The notes beneath the pieces are model-generated. The model searched no databases. It was not told the origin of the DNA and worked only from the letters and a program-made list of their open reading frames with translations. 22,012 nucleotides of DNA from an uncultured Treponema sp. (lineage in GTDB: Bacteria; Spirochaetota; Spirochaetia; Treponematales; Treponemataceae): assembly GCA_937877515.1 (NCBI GenBank), contig CALFIX010000006.1, positions 1-22,012 on the forward strand, in the 5' to 3' direction. Positions 1-7,359 of this stretch are shown piece by piece; the stretch's first letter is position 1, and every line of letters begins with the position of its first letter. The position numbers were made by a program, and so were the translations under genes.

Positions 1-39
1 GTGAGTTTTCTTGGCGATGTCAATTCCAACAATGTACAT
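1..39 (-). CDS. IS110-family transposase, N-terminal fragment cut by the window edge
   Basis: Thirteen codons are visible, reading MYIVGIDIAKKTH from an ATG at 39. This matches the start of IS110/IS1111-family DEDD transposases. In these the Asp of the G-I-D-x-A-K motif is the first acidic residue of the RuvC-like catalytic domain, which works together with a C-terminal serine-containing domain and an element-encoded bridge RNA. An AAGGAATT stretch at 47-54 (minus strand) can serve as the ribosome binding site. The rest of the protein is outside the window, so whether it is intact cannot be judged. The family call rests on the motif and on the structured upstream region. Confidence 0.7.
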   Translation of the reverse strand, partial: MYIVGIDIAKKTH

Positions 40-60
40 AAATCTTAATTCCTTTAGGGA

Positions 61-240
61 TGAGTGGATTTGTGAAATATGAACTATCTTATCTCTGGTG
101 GCTCACATCCTCGTTGGAGATTCGGGGAAGACCCCATCCTGCTAATCTGTGTACTGCCAGCCAGAGCAAGAAACCCAGTCTTAGTTACGGGGAAAGCCCC
201 AAGGAGAAAACGGGTTATCGGGTCATATGTCACGGGTATA
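61..240 (-). ncRNA. candidate IS110 bridge RNA (approximate limits)
   Basis: In IS110-type elements the non-coding end upstream of the transposase encodes a bridge RNA of roughly 150-250 nt, on the transposase strand, with two internal loops that pair with target and donor DNA. Here the segment before the transposase start holds two near-identical small hairpins on the minus strand: GGGG-CTTT-CCCC at 189-200 and GGGG-TCTT-CCCC at 124-135. An ATCTC/GAGAT pairing (about 92-122) closes a further stem. The region is GC-rich and has no convincing coding frame. Exact 5' and 3' ends and the guide loops cannot be fixed without the other end of the element and an empty site. Confidence 0.45.
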
Positions 241-295
241 CTATCCCAAATCGAATAAGATAATTCAATAACATTAATATACGAGGAGAAAAAGT

Positions 296-1342
296 ATGAT
301 TAAAAATGTTGTTAAAAAAGCTAGTCTTGTAGCCTTAGCCACAGTCTTTGCATTCACAGCATGTAATTCAAATGTGGCAGATGAAGTTTCTGAAAACACA
401 GATTCAAGTGCAGAAGAAGTAGCAGACGAAATAACACTAGATTCAGTTTCGACAGTAAACGCAAGCACATGGTCAATAAGTGGTAGCACATTTACTCATG
501 ATCCTTCAATCATTTATGCAGACGGACTTTACTGGATGTTCTACACTGCAGATGGAATTGGTGTAAGTTATTCCAGTGACGGTAAAACATGGTATTCAGG
601 AACACAGATTTTTGCTTCAACACCTTCATGGTGGTCAACCTATGTTCCAGGCAAAACAGACTTTAATGTATGGGCTCCGGATATTTCTTACTACAACGGT
701 TATTACAACCTTTACTATTCTGTTTCTACTTTTGGAAGCAACGTTTCATGCATCGGTCTTGTTCGCTGTACAAGCATTCTTTCCGGTGACTGGGAAGACT
801 GCGGACTTGTAATCCGTTCAACTTCTTCAAGCGCATATAACTGCATTGACCCGTCATTTGTATACAACGGAACACCATATCTTACATTCGGTTCATGGTA
901 CGATGGCATTTGGATTGTTCGTCTTTCTTCCGGCACAATGAAACCTAACCAGAGCCCAATTCAAATTGCAGACAGAGACCTTTCTTCTAACGCAATTGAG
1001 GGTGCATGCATTTGGAACCGCGGAAACGGCTACTACTACCTTTTTGCATCTTTTGATGTCTGTTGTGCAGGAACAAGTTCTACATACAACATCCGCTACG
1101 GTCGCTCAACCAGCATTACCGGTCCGTACTATGACAAAAACGGAAACTCCATGTTAGACGGAGGCGGAACAGTTCTTGCCTCTTCCAGCGGTCGTTACAT
1201 TGGTCCTGGTGGACAGAGCATTTTCTCTACAGCTTCAGGAAGCACAGCAATGGCATACCACTACTACGACAGCTACAACAGTGGAACAGCAACACTTATG
1301 ATAAAAGACATTAAAACCGTAAGTGGCTGGCCTACATTCTAA
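296..1342 (+). CDS. secreted lipoprotein GH43 endo-1,5-alpha-L-arabinanase
   Basis: The 348-residue protein is predicted to cleave internal alpha-1,5 bonds of arabinan (pectin side chains) outside the inner membrane. A lipoprotein signal peptide ends in the lipobox F-T-A-C, with Cys23 as the lipidation site, followed by an acidic Ser-rich linker to about residue 55. The rest is a single five-bladed GH43 propeller. THDPS carries the expected catalytic base (Asp69), NVWAPDI lies at 124-130, CIDPS carries the pKa-tuning Asp185, and IEGA carries the proton donor (Glu235). The stretches ASFDVCCAG (251-259) and SITGPYYDKNG are typical of endo-arabinanases such as AbnA rather than xylosidases. The C-terminal GWP shows it is complete. 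GAGGAG at 283-288 is the ribosome binding site. Codons end in C more often (TAC, AAC) than in neighbouring genes, which may reflect expression level or transfer. Confidence 0.88.
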   Translation: MIKNVVKKASLVALATVFAFTACNSNVADEVSENTDSSAEEVADEITLDSVSTVNASTWSISGSTFTHDPSIIYADGLYWMFYTADGIGVSYSSDGKTWYSGTQIFASTPSWWSTYVPGKTDFNVWAPDISYYNGYYNLYYSVSTFGSNVSCIGLVRCTSILSGDWEDCGLVIRSTSSSAYNCIDPSFVYNGTPYLTFGSWYDGIWIVRLSSGTMKPNQSPIQIADRDLSSNAIEGACIWNRGNGYYYLFASFDVCCAGTSSTYNIRYGRSTSITGPYYDKNGNSMLDGGGTVLASSSGRYIGPGGQSIFSTASGSTAMAYHYYDSYNSGTATLMIKDIKTVSGWPTF

Positions 1343-1404
1343 AAATTTAAAACGTTAACAACTTGCTGCTATCCACAGTGCATAGAAACTTAGAGAGGAG
1401 GACT

Positions 1405-1455
1405 ATGTATCTGTGGATTTTTTTTTACCTGTGCGATATATTGTCTTCAAAATGA
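1405..1455 (+). CDS. short upstream ORF (16 codons) overlapping the mutS2 start
   Basis: ATG at 1405 opens a 16-codon frame, MYLWIFFYLCDILSSK, whose TGA overlaps the likely mutS2 ATG in the arrangement ATGA (1452-1455). It sits 3 bases after AGGAGG (1396-1401), the best Shine-Dalgarno sequence in this region, while the mutS2 ATG itself has none. This is the usual layout of translational coupling. The frame contains a run of nine T (1418-1426); adding one T would fuse it in frame to mutS2. The peptide is hydrophobic and resembles no known leader. The 3-base Shine-Dalgarno spacing is short, so a GTG at 1413 could be the intended start instead. Confidence 0.4.
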   Translation: MYLWIFFYLCDILSSK

Positions 1456-3998
1456 ATTTTACAGAAGATGTCTTACAAGAATTAGACTATTACCGCATCA
1501 GAGAAAGCATTGCTTCGCTTTGTGTAACAGAAGAAGCTGCTGCAGAACTAAACAAAAGACTTCCGTCCAGTCAAAAAGATGAGATAAATTATTTTAAAAT
1601 TCTCGGGCGCGAATGTTTTACATACCTTAATTCAAATAATGAAAAAGCCCTTTATGATTTTCCTCCAGTAAGGGAATATTTTTTACCGCTCGGAATAGAA
1701 GGAACTTTTTTAACTCAGGACAAACTTTTTGCACTCGGACTTTTCACAAGAGCAGTCTTAATTTTTATCTCTCATATTGTTTCTGCAAGCGAAAGTTTAA
1801 ACATTGAACATCTAAAAAAAGAAGCATTGGAAATTCCAGATATAAAACCCGTAAACGAAAAAATATTTTCTATTCTTACAAAAGAAGGAGAACTAAAAGA
1901 CCTTCCTGAACTTAGAGAAATAAAAAATGAAATATTTAAGACAAAAAAAGAAATAGAGAATGCAATAAAAAAATACACGACAAACTCTTCCTACACAGAT
2001 GCATTACAGTCAACAGTCCCGGCATTCAGGGCAGACAGAGAACTTTTAGCAGTAAGGGCAGACCACAGTTCTTTCATAAAAGGAATCGTTCACGAAGTCA
2101 GCTCATCAGGTCTTACCTTATACATTGAGCCAGAAGAAATTATCCGTTTAAACAATGACCTCATTCAAAAAGAAGCAAAATTAGAGTCTGAACTAAAAAA
2201 GATTTTTACAGAACTAACAGAAGACTTAGGTAAATACAAAGAAAATCTTTTGGAAGCTCATAAAAAAATATTATTACTGGATCAATGTTTTGCAGCAGCT
2301 TCATGGCAAAAGAAAGTAAATGGAATTTTTGCAGAAGACTGTGACACAAAAGAAGAACCGCCCCTACTTTTGCAGGCAAGACATCCTTTGCTGGAAGAAA
2401 AAGCCGTTCCAATAGACATACGATTTATGCACGGCAAAAACGTACTTATCATTACAGGGCCAAACACAGGCGGAAAAACTGTTACATTAAAGACAATTGC
2501 ACTTTTTACACTCCTTAACCAGGCAGGTTTTCCTGTTCCTGCAAGTGATGGAACCAGACTTCCGATTTTTAGCTCAGTATTTGCAGATATAGGAGACGAA
2601 CAGTCTATTGATCAGTCATTAAGCACTTTCTCATCCCACATGAAAAAAACAGCAAACATGATTTTAAATGCAGACAGCGAAAGCCTTATTTTATTAGACG
2701 AATTAGGTAGCGGAACAGATCCTCAAGAAGGCAGTGCTATTGCAATGGCAACTTTAGACACCCTTATAGAAAAACATTCATTTGTAATCGTAACAACCCA
2801 TCACGGAGTTCTAAAAAATTATGGCTATACAAATAAAAACTGCATAAATGCCTCTGTAGAATTTGATAACGAAAAACTTTCTCCAACTTACAAACTGTTA
2901 ATGGGTGTTCCAGGCGAAAGTCACGCCTTAGAAATTGCAGAACATTCAGGCTTACCCCATGACGTCATAAAAAAGGCTAGAAGCTATATAACAAATCAGC
3001 AAGCAGATGTAAGCTCCCTAATAAAAGGACTTACTCAAAAACATGAAGAGTTGGACGAAACTCTAAAAGAGCAAAAAGAAAAACAAGAAAAATTAGAGCA
3101 AAAAGAATTACGCCTAAAAGAAAGAGAATTAAAACTTCAAGAAGAACAAATAGCCTTAAAAGAAAAACAAAGCTCAAAAGAAAATGAATTTTTACGTGAA
3201 ACAAGAAGCTTACTGGAAAACCTTGTTAGGGAATTAAGAGAAGGCGAAATAACCAGAGAAAAAACATTAAAGGTAAGAAGCTTTATAAATGAACTGACAG
3301 AAAATGTTTCTCTTCACGAAGAAAAACTGGAAGAAGAAAAATCAATCTTAGACAGAGAAAAAGAAATTTTTCTAGCAAACGGCATGAGAATTCTTAGTGC
3401 AAAAGAAAGAAAGGCTTCAAACAAAAAAAAGAATAAAGCCAGACTTTCCAACAAAGAAGCCTTTTTAAAAGCCAGCATAACAGAGGCCAGTCTTGAAAAG
3501 AAAAAAAATGATTCAAATAAAAAGCAAACAATCATTCTTTTCTCTCCAGGTCAGGAAGTTTTAGCAGGAAGAGAAAAGAGGAAAGGCATACTCATTCAAA
3601 AAACAAAAAAATCTTCTTGGGTAGTTCAGTTTGGAGCATTAAAAATGACGGTTCCAGAAACTCAGCTCATGCCAGTTAACACTACTCAAAACAAGTCTAC
3701 AAGCTCTGTAGAACATCTTGGTGAAAATGGTATAAGCTTCACTACAGATGAAAAACCGAAATTTGAACTAAAGCTTCTCGGCATGAGATACGAAGAAGCC
3801 ATGAAAGCCATAGAAAAACAACTTGACTTATGCGTAATACATAACTTTAAAGACTTCAGCATAATTCACGGCAAGGGGAATGGCATTTTACAGCAGGCAG
3901 TATATGACTATCTTTCGCATTATCCTGGAGTAAAAGAATTTCATTTTGCTTCCCCAGAAGACGGCGGCAGCGGAAAGACTTACGTTTCACTTGTATAA
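1452..3998 (+). CDS. mutS2: MutS2-family ATPase with C-terminal Smr domain
   Basis: MutS2 proteins are homodimeric ABC-type ATPases linked to suppression of recombination and, in Bacillus, to rescue of collided ribosomes. The protein has 848 residues from ATG 1452. The start MNFTEDVLQELDYYRIRESI matches the family N-terminus; a GTG at 1413 would add 13 hydrophobic residues and is less likely. Walker A is GPNTGGKT (336-343) and Walker B is LILLDELGSG with Asp416-Glu417. A charged Lys/Glu coiled coil spans about 535-690, a KOW-like segment about 696-740, and an Smr domain the C-terminus with HGKGNG near 806. The Smr motif usually written LDLRG reads LKLLG here, lacking its acidic residue. The mismatch-recognition domain of MutS is absent, as expected. 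It lies upstream of argR, 29 bases apart. Confidence 0.92.
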   Translation: MNFTEDVLQELDYYRIRESIASLCVTEEAAAELNKRLPSSQKDEINYFKILGRECFTYLNSNNEKALYDFPPVREYFLPLGIEGTFLTQDKLFALGLFTRAVLIFISHIVSASESLNIEHLKKEALEIPDIKPVNEKIFSILTKEGELKDLPELREIKNEIFKTKKEIENAIKKYTTNSSYTDALQSTVPAFRADRELLAVRADHSSFIKGIVHEVSSSGLTLYIEPEEIIRLNNDLIQKEAKLESELKKIFTELTEDLGKYKENLLEAHKKILLLDQCFAAASWQKKVNGIFAEDCDTKEEPPLLLQARHPLLEEKAVPIDIRFMHGKNVLIITGPNTGGKTVTLKTIALFTLLNQAGFPVPASDGTRLPIFSSVFADIGDEQSIDQSLSTFSSHMKKTANMILNADSESLILLDELGSGTDPQEGSAIAMATLDTLIEKHSFVIVTTHHGVLKNYGYTNKNCINASVEFDNEKLSPTYKLLMGVPGESHALEIAEHSGLPHDVIKKARSYITNQQADVSSLIKGLTQKHEELDETLKEQKEKQEKLEQKELRLKERELKLQEEQIALKEKQSSKENEFLRETRSLLENLVRELREGEITREKTLKVRSFINELTENVSLHEEKLEEEKSILDREKEIFLANGMRILSAKERKASNKKKNKARLSNKEAFLKASITEASLEKKKNDSNKKQTIILFSPGQEVLAGREKRKGILIQKTKKSSWVVQFGALKMTVPETQLMPVNTTQNKSTSSVEHLGENGISFTTDEKPKFELKLLGMRYEEAMKAIEKQLDLCVIHNFKDFSIIHGKGNGILQQAVYDYLSHYPGVKEFHFASPEDGGSGKTYVSLV

Positions 3999-4019
3999 AT
4001 ATACATTTTTTTGTATAAT
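3991..4019 (+). promoter_or_regulatory. argR promoter with ARG-box-like dyad
   Basis: A promoter reads TTGTAT (3991-3996), 17-base spacer, TATAAT (4014-4019). The dyad TGTATAAATATACA at 3992-4005 covers the -35 element and the start of the spacer. It matches the ARG-box consensus TGAATWWWWATTCA at 12 of 14 positions, the two differences being symmetric. This suggests that ArgR represses its own gene. The predicted transcription start falls at about 4025-4028, on or just before the argR start codon, so the mRNA would be leaderless or nearly so. The dyad plus the following seven T could also act as a weak terminator for mutS2. Confidence 0.55.
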
Positions 4020-4027
4020 CTTGCATC

Positions 4028-4501
4028 ATGAAAGAACGACTTACAAGACTTAAAACAGTCCGAAAACTTATAAAAAATAATCGCATCGAAAGCCAAGAAG
4101 AACTTTTAGGTCTCTTACAGAGTGAAGGATTTGATGTAACACAGGCAACTTTAAGCCGCGACCTGAAGCTTTTAAAAGTTGGAAAAATAAGCGACGGTCA
4201 CGCCGGTTACATGTACACATTGCCCGATGATGACGAAAGAAGAGAAAGTGAAGAAATTTACATACAAGACTTTTTACGCGGCTATGTAAGCATAGACTTC
4301 AGCGGAAACATTGTTGTAATAAAAACTTTTGGCGGTCATGCTGATTCTGTGTCAAACGCAATAGATGCCCTTAACATGGAAGAAATTTTAGGAACTGTTG
4401 CCGGAGAAAACTGTATATTCGCCTGCCTTAAAGAAGGAGTAACCGGAGATCAGTTTATGAAGGTTCTAAAAGCCCGCATTCCAGATTTAGAAGATGAATA
4501 A
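4028..4501 (+). CDS. argR: arginine repressor ArgR
   Basis: A 157-residue DNA-binding regulator of arginine metabolism, normally a hexamer that binds operators when loaded with arginine. The N-terminal winged helix-turn-helix (1-68) has the recognition helix around TQATLSRDL (38-46). The C-terminal hexamerisation and ligand domain (about 80-150) ends in GTVAGENC (122-129). In most ArgR/AhrC proteins this last motif is GTxxGDDT, and its two Asp residues contact arginine; here they are Glu127 and Asn128, so ligand affinity or choice may differ. Length is normal. The ATG has no Shine-Dalgarno sequence, and a -10 box ends 8 bases upstream. The upstream dyad suggests autoregulation; argH at 12599-14038 is the only obvious arginine gene nearby. 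Confidence 0.9.
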   Translation: MKERLTRLKTVRKLIKNNRIESQEELLGLLQSEGFDVTQATLSRDLKLLKVGKISDGHAGYMYTLPDDDERRESEEIYIQDFLRGYVSIDFSGNIVVIKTFGGHADSVSNAIDALNMEEILGTVAGENCIFACLKEGVTGDQFMKVLKARIPDLEDE

Positions 4502-4551
4502 TAAGCATACAACTCCATCTAGAACAAACAAATAAACTTTGCTATATTGAA

Positions 4552-4579
4552 TGCGTCACTTTTAGGTGGCGCATTTTTT
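4552..4579 (+). terminator. Rho-independent terminator after argR
   Basis: The stem TGCGTCAC / GTGGCGCA (8 pairs, one G-U) has a 6-base loop and is followed by six T. It ends the argR transcript. A TATATT at 4543-4548 just upstream could be the -10 of a pgi promoter whose transcript would start inside the hairpin and so escape it. Confidence 0.75.
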
Positions 4580-4596
4580 CTTGGCAGAGGCATAAA

Positions 4597-6189
4597 ATGG
4601 CATCTTTAATTTCATGGACAAATTTAAACAAATTGGAAAGCTTTAAAGAGCTAAAAACTCTTAAAGAAGGCATTTCATTAAAAAAGGCATTAAAGGGAGC
4701 TGGTGGAGCAAAGAGAGTTGCAGAATGCAACATTGCTATGGGAGGCGCACTAACTTATAATTATGCAGCAAAACAGGTAGATAAAAAAACAATTGCAGTT
4801 TTTAAGAAGATTGTAAAAGAACAACAGCTTTTAGAAAAATTTGCTTCCCTTTATAATGGTGAAGTTGTAAACACCGGTGAGAAACGCATGGTTCTTCACC
4901 ACCTTACACGAGGACAGTTAGGCAACAAGGTTACTGCAGACGGAACAGATAAAAGAGAATTTTACGTTGCACAGCAAAAAGCCATTGCAGAATTTGCTTC
5001 TGAGGTTCACTCAGGAAAACTCACAAACGAAAAAGGTGAAAAATACACAACTGTCTGTCAGATAGGAATTGGAGGAAGTGACTTAGGTCCTCGTGCAATG
5101 TACCTTGCTTTAGAAAATTGGGCAAAGGCAAACAACACATTCAAAATGGAAGCTCACTTCATTTCAAATGTAGACCCGGACGATGCATCCAGCGTTTTAG
5201 CTTCCATTGATATTTCCAAGACAATCTTTATCTTAGTTTCAAAAAGCGGAACAACTCTCGAAACACTAACAAACGAAAGTTTTGTTAAAGATGCAATTAA
5301 AAAAGCAGGACTCACAGTAGGAAAGCACATGATTGCAGTTACAAGCGAAACAAGCCCGTTAGCATCTAACCCAGACTACATGAAAGCTTTCTTTATGGAT
5401 GACTATATTGGAGGACGTTACTCTTCTACAAGTGCTGTAGGAGGAGCAGTACTTTCTCTTGCATTCGGTGCAGATGTATTTGCAAGATTCTTAAAAGGTG
5501 CCGCAGAAGAAGACCGCCTTGCTTTAGAAAAAGATGTTACAAAAAACCCTTCCCTAATGGACGCACTTATCGGAGTTTATGAAAGAAACATTTTAGGGTA
5601 TCCAAGCACAGCAATTCTTCCATATTCACAAGCATTAAGTCGCTTTCCTGCACATCTTCAGCAGCTTGACATGGAGTCCAACGGTAAAAGCGTAAACCGC
5701 TTTGGTAAGAAGGTTAATTACGTAACAGGTCCTGTTATCTTTGGTGAACCTGGAACAAACGGTCAGCACTCTTTCTACCAGCTTTTACACCAGGGAACAA
5801 ATGTAATTCCTTTACAGTTTATTGCATTCCAAAAAAATCAGTGTGGAAAAGACGTAACAATTCAAGGGTCAACAAGTCAGAAAAAACTTTCTGCGAACGT
5901 TGTAGCACAGATTGTAGCTTTTGCATGTGGTAAAGATGATGAGAATCCAAATAAATTCTTTGAAGGAGAACGACCTTCCAGCTTAATCTACGGTAAACAA
6001 CTTACACCGGAAAGTCTAGGTGCACTTCTTGCACACTATGAGAACAAAGTAATGTTTCAGGGATTTATATGGAATGTAAACAGCTTTGACCAGGAAGGAG
6101 TTCAGCTTGGAAAAGTACTTGCAAAGACAGTTCTTTCCGGCAACATGGATGGAGCTCTTAAAGCATTTTCAGACTTACTTATAAAATAA
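4597..6189 (+). CDS. pgi: glucose-6-phosphate isomerase
   Basis: Interconverts glucose 6-phosphate and fructose 6-phosphate in the cytoplasm, the second step of glycolysis. The protein has 530 residues, normal for the long bacterial/eukaryotic-type Pgi. Two SIS sugar-isomerase domains are visible: IGIGGSDLGPRA near 156-167 and the phosphate-binding SKSGTT at 215-220. Catalytic residues expected from the rabbit enzyme are present: Glu360 in DMESNGK, His391 in the signature GEPGTNGQHSF (383-393), and Lys506 in VQLGK. AGAGG at 4586-4590 is the ribosome binding site, 6 bases before ATG. It is a single-gene unit, bounded by the argR terminator and its own terminator. Confidence 0.96.
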   Translation: MASLISWTNLNKLESFKELKTLKEGISLKKALKGAGGAKRVAECNIAMGGALTYNYAAKQVDKKTIAVFKKIVKEQQLLEKFASLYNGEVVNTGEKRMVLHHLTRGQLGNKVTADGTDKREFYVAQQKAIAEFASEVHSGKLTNEKGEKYTTVCQIGIGGSDLGPRAMYLALENWAKANNTFKMEAHFISNVDPDDASSVLASIDISKTIFILVSKSGTTLETLTNESFVKDAIKKAGLTVGKHMIAVTSETSPLASNPDYMKAFFMDDYIGGRYSSTSAVGGAVLSLAFGADVFARFLKGAAEEDRLALEKDVTKNPSLMDALIGVYERNILGYPSTAILPYSQALSRFPAHLQQLDMESNGKSVNRFGKKVNYVTGPVIFGEPGTNGQHSFYQLLHQGTNVIPLQFIAFQKNQCGKDVTIQGSTSQKKLSANVVAQIVAFACGKDDENPNKFFEGERPSSLIYGKQLTPESLGALLAHYENKVMFQGFIWNVNSFDQEGVQLGKVLAKTVLSGNMDGALKAFSDLLIK

Positions 6190-6196
6190 AAAAAAT

Positions 6197-6229
6197 GGGG
6201 ACATTTCAAAACGAAGTGTCCCCTTTATT
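6197..6229. terminator. bidirectional terminator between pgi and tatD
   Basis: GGGGACA...TGTCCCC forms an 11-pair stem (including TTTC/GAAG) with a 5-base loop. It has T-rich sequence on the right and an A run on the left, so it can stop both the pgi transcript and the convergent tatD transcript. Confidence 0.8.
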
Positions 6230-6241
6230 ATTGCAGTTTAT

Positions 6242-7126
6242 TTATAACTTAAAAAGTTTTTCACAATTCTTTTCAACAATTCTATTCAACTGCTGCATGG
6301 TAATATTACGCTTTGCAGAAATAAATTCATAAATATAACGAATGTTAAGAGGTGTATTTACGCTTCCACGTAAAGGAACCGGAGCTAAATATGGAGAATC
6401 TGTTTCTAAAAGTAAAGCATCATCAGGAACATAACGTAAGAGTTCTTCCATTTCTTCCATCTTACTTTTCTTTGTATATGTAACAGCCCCGCCAAATGCC
6501 AAATGCCATCCTCTGTCAATAAATTTTTTAGCTTCATTAATTCCGTAAGAATAGCAATGAATTATTCCACAGTCATAACCAACTTCTTTTATGCAGTCAA
6601 AAGTGTCATCAAAAGCATCTCTTGAATGAACTATTACAGGAAGCTGCATTTTTTTTGCAAGCTGAAGCTGCATAATAAAAAGCTCTCTCTCTCCTTCATA
6701 AACAGAAGCATCAAAATCATCTTCCGAACGTCCATCCGGATTAGAAGGATTCCAATGGTGGTCTATACCGCACTCTCCTATTGCACAAAGTTTTTTTGCA
6801 AAACGCTCTCCATCTTCTGTAGAATCTTCTATCTGTTCTACTAAAGTTTCCATGCAGTTTTCCCTGTCTTTTATTTCATCAACATCCGGCCAAATTCCTG
6901 CACTAAAACGAATCATACGTTCTGCCCTGGCTCTCTTTTCAGGGTTAGAAATATTGTCTATGCTGTCTGCCATGTGAGCTTGTCTGGACAGAAGGTCATC
7001 ACATCGAACGCCAATATCCAAAGCTAAAACCGGCTTATCTGCAGCCATTGTCTCTAAAATTTCAGCACCTTTTTCTGCGTCATCGTCTGTTAGGTTTTGA
7101 AAATGAAAATGTGTATCGCTGTACAT
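6242..7126 (-). CDS. TatD-family metal-dependent hydrolase (DNase)
   Basis: A 294-residue TIM-barrel amidohydrolase of the TatD family, whose members act as Mg/Mn-dependent 3'-5' exonucleases on DNA or as D-aminoacyl-tRNA deacylases. The metal ligands can be seen in order: His6 and His8 in DTHFHF, Glu118 in GECGID, His167 in VIVHSRD, His190 in IIHCYS, and Asp243 in LLETDSPYLAP. The conserved GSVNTP follows at 254-259. The start is taken at ATG 7126, because the family begins with this D-x-H-x-H motif; a GTG at 7189 would run into tRNA-Leu. The gene follows tRNA-Leu on the same strand by 53 bases, with only a weak GGGAAA ribosome binding site. Confidence 0.88.
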   Translation of the reverse strand: MYSDTHFHFQNLTDDDAEKGAEILETMAADKPVLALDIGVRCDDLLSRQAHMADSIDNISNPEKRARAERMIRFSAGIWPDVDEIKDRENCMETLVEQIEDSTEDGERFAKKLCAIGECGIDHHWNPSNPDGRSEDDFDASVYEGERELFIMQLQLAKKMQLPVIVHSRDAFDDTFDCIKEVGYDCGIIHCYSYGINEAKKFIDRGWHLAFGGAVTYTKKSKMEEMEELLRYVPDDALLLETDSPYLAPVPLRGSVNTPLNIRYIYEFISAKRNITMQQLNRIVEKNCEKLFKL

Positions 7127-7179
7127 TGGAATTTTCCCGGCTAAACGCCATAAAAGATAAAAAAGAAAACAAAAAAAAA

Positions 7180-7265
7180 TGCCGAGCACCGGAATCGAAC
7201 CGGCACAGCTATTACTAGCCGAGGGATTTTAAGTCCCTTGTGTCTACCAATTCCACCAGCTCGGC
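7180..7265 (-). tRNA. tRNA-Leu (anticodon UAA)
   Basis: A full cloverleaf of 86 nt with a class II long variable arm. The acceptor stem GCCGAGC / GCTCGGC lies at 7259-7265 and 7181-7187, with discriminator A at 7180. The anticodon loop CTTAAAA is held by the stem AGGGA/TCCCT, with anticodon UAA at 7231-7229, and the T arm has GTTCGATTC. CCA is not encoded. A run of nine T follows directly on the minus strand and may help stop transcription. Confidence 0.96.
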
Positions 7266-7277
7266 AAAAGTGATTTG

Positions 7278-7306
7278 ATGATACAGTATTTAGTAAAAGA
7301 TTTCAA
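7278..7306 (-). promoter_or_regulatory. promoter of tRNA-Leu
   Basis: On the minus strand TTGAAA (7306-7301), a 17-base spacer and TATCAT (7283-7278) lie 12 bases before the tRNA 5' end, a near-consensus housekeeping promoter. Confidence 0.75.
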
Positions 7307-7359
7307 GTCTTATAAACAAATTTTGAACAAAATTCATTTAAAAAAATTAGGATAAAGCT

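Larger units (their letters stand above)
1..250 (-). mobile_element. IS110-family insertion sequence, left end only (partial)
   Basis: The window opens inside an insertion sequence that is read on the minus strand and continues past the left edge. The evidence is the N-terminus of an IS110-type transposase at 1-39 and, upstream of it, about 200 bases of GC-richer, hairpin-rich non-coding DNA unlike the surrounding AT-rich spacers. IS110 elements usually lack terminal inverted repeats, so the outer boundary cannot be read directly. It should lie between about 225 and 290, because the arabinanase ribosome binding site is at 283-288. The right boundary given here is an estimate. Confidence 0.6.

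Noticed and set aside
60..263. A 67-codon frame on the plus strand in the IS end
   Set aside because: It overlaps the structured non-coding end of the IS110 element, has no ribosome binding site and no recognisable protein pattern.
3992..4011. Terminator after mutS2
   Set aside because: Only five A/T-rich pairs with a 4-base loop before the T run; better explained as operator and promoter of argR.
7127..7189. N-terminal extension of TatD by a GTG at 7189
   Set aside because: It would overlap the tRNA-Leu 3' end and its T run; the family starts at the D-T-H-x-H motif reached from ATG 7126.
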